From contig CAWJNP010000077.1 of NCBI GenBank assembly GCA_963844255.1, positions 1-64,000 on the forward strand: a DNA stretch of 64,000 bases, in the 5' to 3' direction. Made by a program: the position numbers and the translations under genes. Below are positions 63,678-64,000 of the stretch, piece after piece (position 1 is the stretch's first letter; each line of letters opens with the position of its first letter). The notes beneath the pieces were generated by a model that saw only the letters and a program-made list of their open reading frames with translations, was not told where the DNA came from and did no database searches. This DNA comes from SZAS-79 sp963844255 (GTDB lineage: Bacteria > Pseudomonadota > Gammaproteobacteria > Burkholderiales > SG8-39).

Positions 63678-64000
63678 TCATCTTGCAAACGTCTGCTGAA
63701 CCAGCGAATGGCTGAAAAAGCGCAGGCCGAGTTGCTCCGAAAGCCTGAGCGAGGCGGCCTGAAGCTCGATCAGCAAATTGGAAAGGCGCTCGCTGGCCGG
63801 ATCGAGATCTCTGGCGGGGTCGAGCGACCGCAACGCATCGATACTCTGCACCAGTTCGTCCGCCCCGCACGGGCCGAGGTCGCCGGCCAGACGCACCAGC
63901 GAATCATTCAACCCCTTGAGCTGAAAGGCAACTGAACGCGGATTGCTGTCGTCGCGAACCAGCAGGTCCAGTACCGGCATCCATTCAGGGCGTGCCATGT
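63678..64000 (-). CDS. alpha-E domain protein, C-terminal part (continues beyond the window)
   Basis: The last ~107 residues of an alpha-E (DUF403) protein: RPEWMPVLDLLVRDDSNPRS, VAFQLKGLNDSLVRLAGDLG, and a helical end SERLSNLLIELQAASLRLSE. The frame is open to the right edge, and the family starts far upstream of this point, so the ATG at 63996-63998 is internal. Alpha-E proteins occur in operons with circularly permuted ATP-grasp proteins and transglutaminases, thought to make or cut a peptide product, possibly as a fused ATP-grasp/alpha-E protein. It lies ten bases upstream of the transglutaminase start. Confidence 0.82.
   Translation of the reverse strand, partial: MARPEWMPVLDLLVRDDSNPRSVAFQLKGLNDSLVRLAGDLGPCGADELVQSIDALRSLDPARDLDPASERLSNLLIELQAASLRLSEQLGLRFFSHSLVQQTFAR

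Overview
The window is high-GC DNA, densely coded on both strands, from what looks like a betaproteobacterium. The case rests on gene content and order: orn / M48 protease / pterin dehydratase / rsgA / DUF2007 / CobD-like / CoA pyrophosphatase; a PhaM-type polyhydroxyalkanoate granule protein; a UvrD-like helicase-nuclease next to an AddB-like nuclease of about 900 residues; nrdA-nrdB-DUF2442-histone-H1-like; and ampD-pilR-pilS. No rRNA, tRNA, CRISPR, transposase or integrase was seen. It reads as ordinary chromosome with a few accessory patches.

Layout. 1-10.8 kb is accessory metabolism and stress: a broken gene at the left edge, a molybdopterin oxidoreductase, an MFS exporter, a GST, a LysR protein reduced to its HTH, a GNAT acetyltransferase, a Crp/Fnr regulator, a TetR regulator divergent from an MFS transporter with palindromic operators between them, and katG. 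10.9-14.5 kb holds the least understood pair: a 646-residue protein with a DUF47/PhoU-like C-terminal region, translationally coupled to a pyruvate-phosphate-dikinase-like protein that keeps the ATP-grasp and phosphohistidine domains but lacks the PEP/pyruvate barrel. 14.5-23.2 kb carries a secreted methyltransferase, the helicase-nuclease pair, an AhpD-like protein, DUF427 and a lipoprotein esterase. 23.4-27.4 kb carries a membrane class III cyclase, an ECF sigma factor with a tiny zinc anti-sigma factor, and a LysR regulator divergent from a flavin-binding protein. 27.4-31.5 kb is envelope and respiratory: an MXKDX repeat protein, a molybdenum oxidoreductase with its cytochrome b, and a short-Q-loop bd-type quinol oxidase.

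31.5-44.3 kb is largely core: fdxA, trxA, rho, rpmE2, a membrane glycosyltransferase, pgi, a GlcD-like FAD oxidase, RidA, orn, an M48 protease, a pterin dehydratase and rsgA. 44.3-54.6 kb: CoA pyrophosphatase, quinone oxidoreductase, FIST protein coupled to PhaM, patatin lipase, maeB, an aminotransferase, a lytic transglycosylase and a lysine-rich histone-like protein. 54.6-64 kb: class Ia ribonucleotide reductase behind a promoter with two NrdR boxes 31 bp apart, ampD, pilSR, and a transglutaminase / alpha-E cluster that runs off the right edge.

A striking technical feature is the number of single-base frame disruptions in otherwise well conserved genes: the left-edge gene, the MFS transporter, katG, the UvrD-like helicase, probably the pterin dehydratase, the transglutaminase and, in a nine-base homopolymer, the histone-like gene. 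All but the last are net +1 (or -2). This many in 64 kb points to draft-quality sequence more than to decay, so these genes should be read as probably intact in the organism until checked. Coordinates of starts are my choices from ribosome-binding sites, overlaps and family N-termini. Functional names come from recognising conserved motifs by eye, not from a search.
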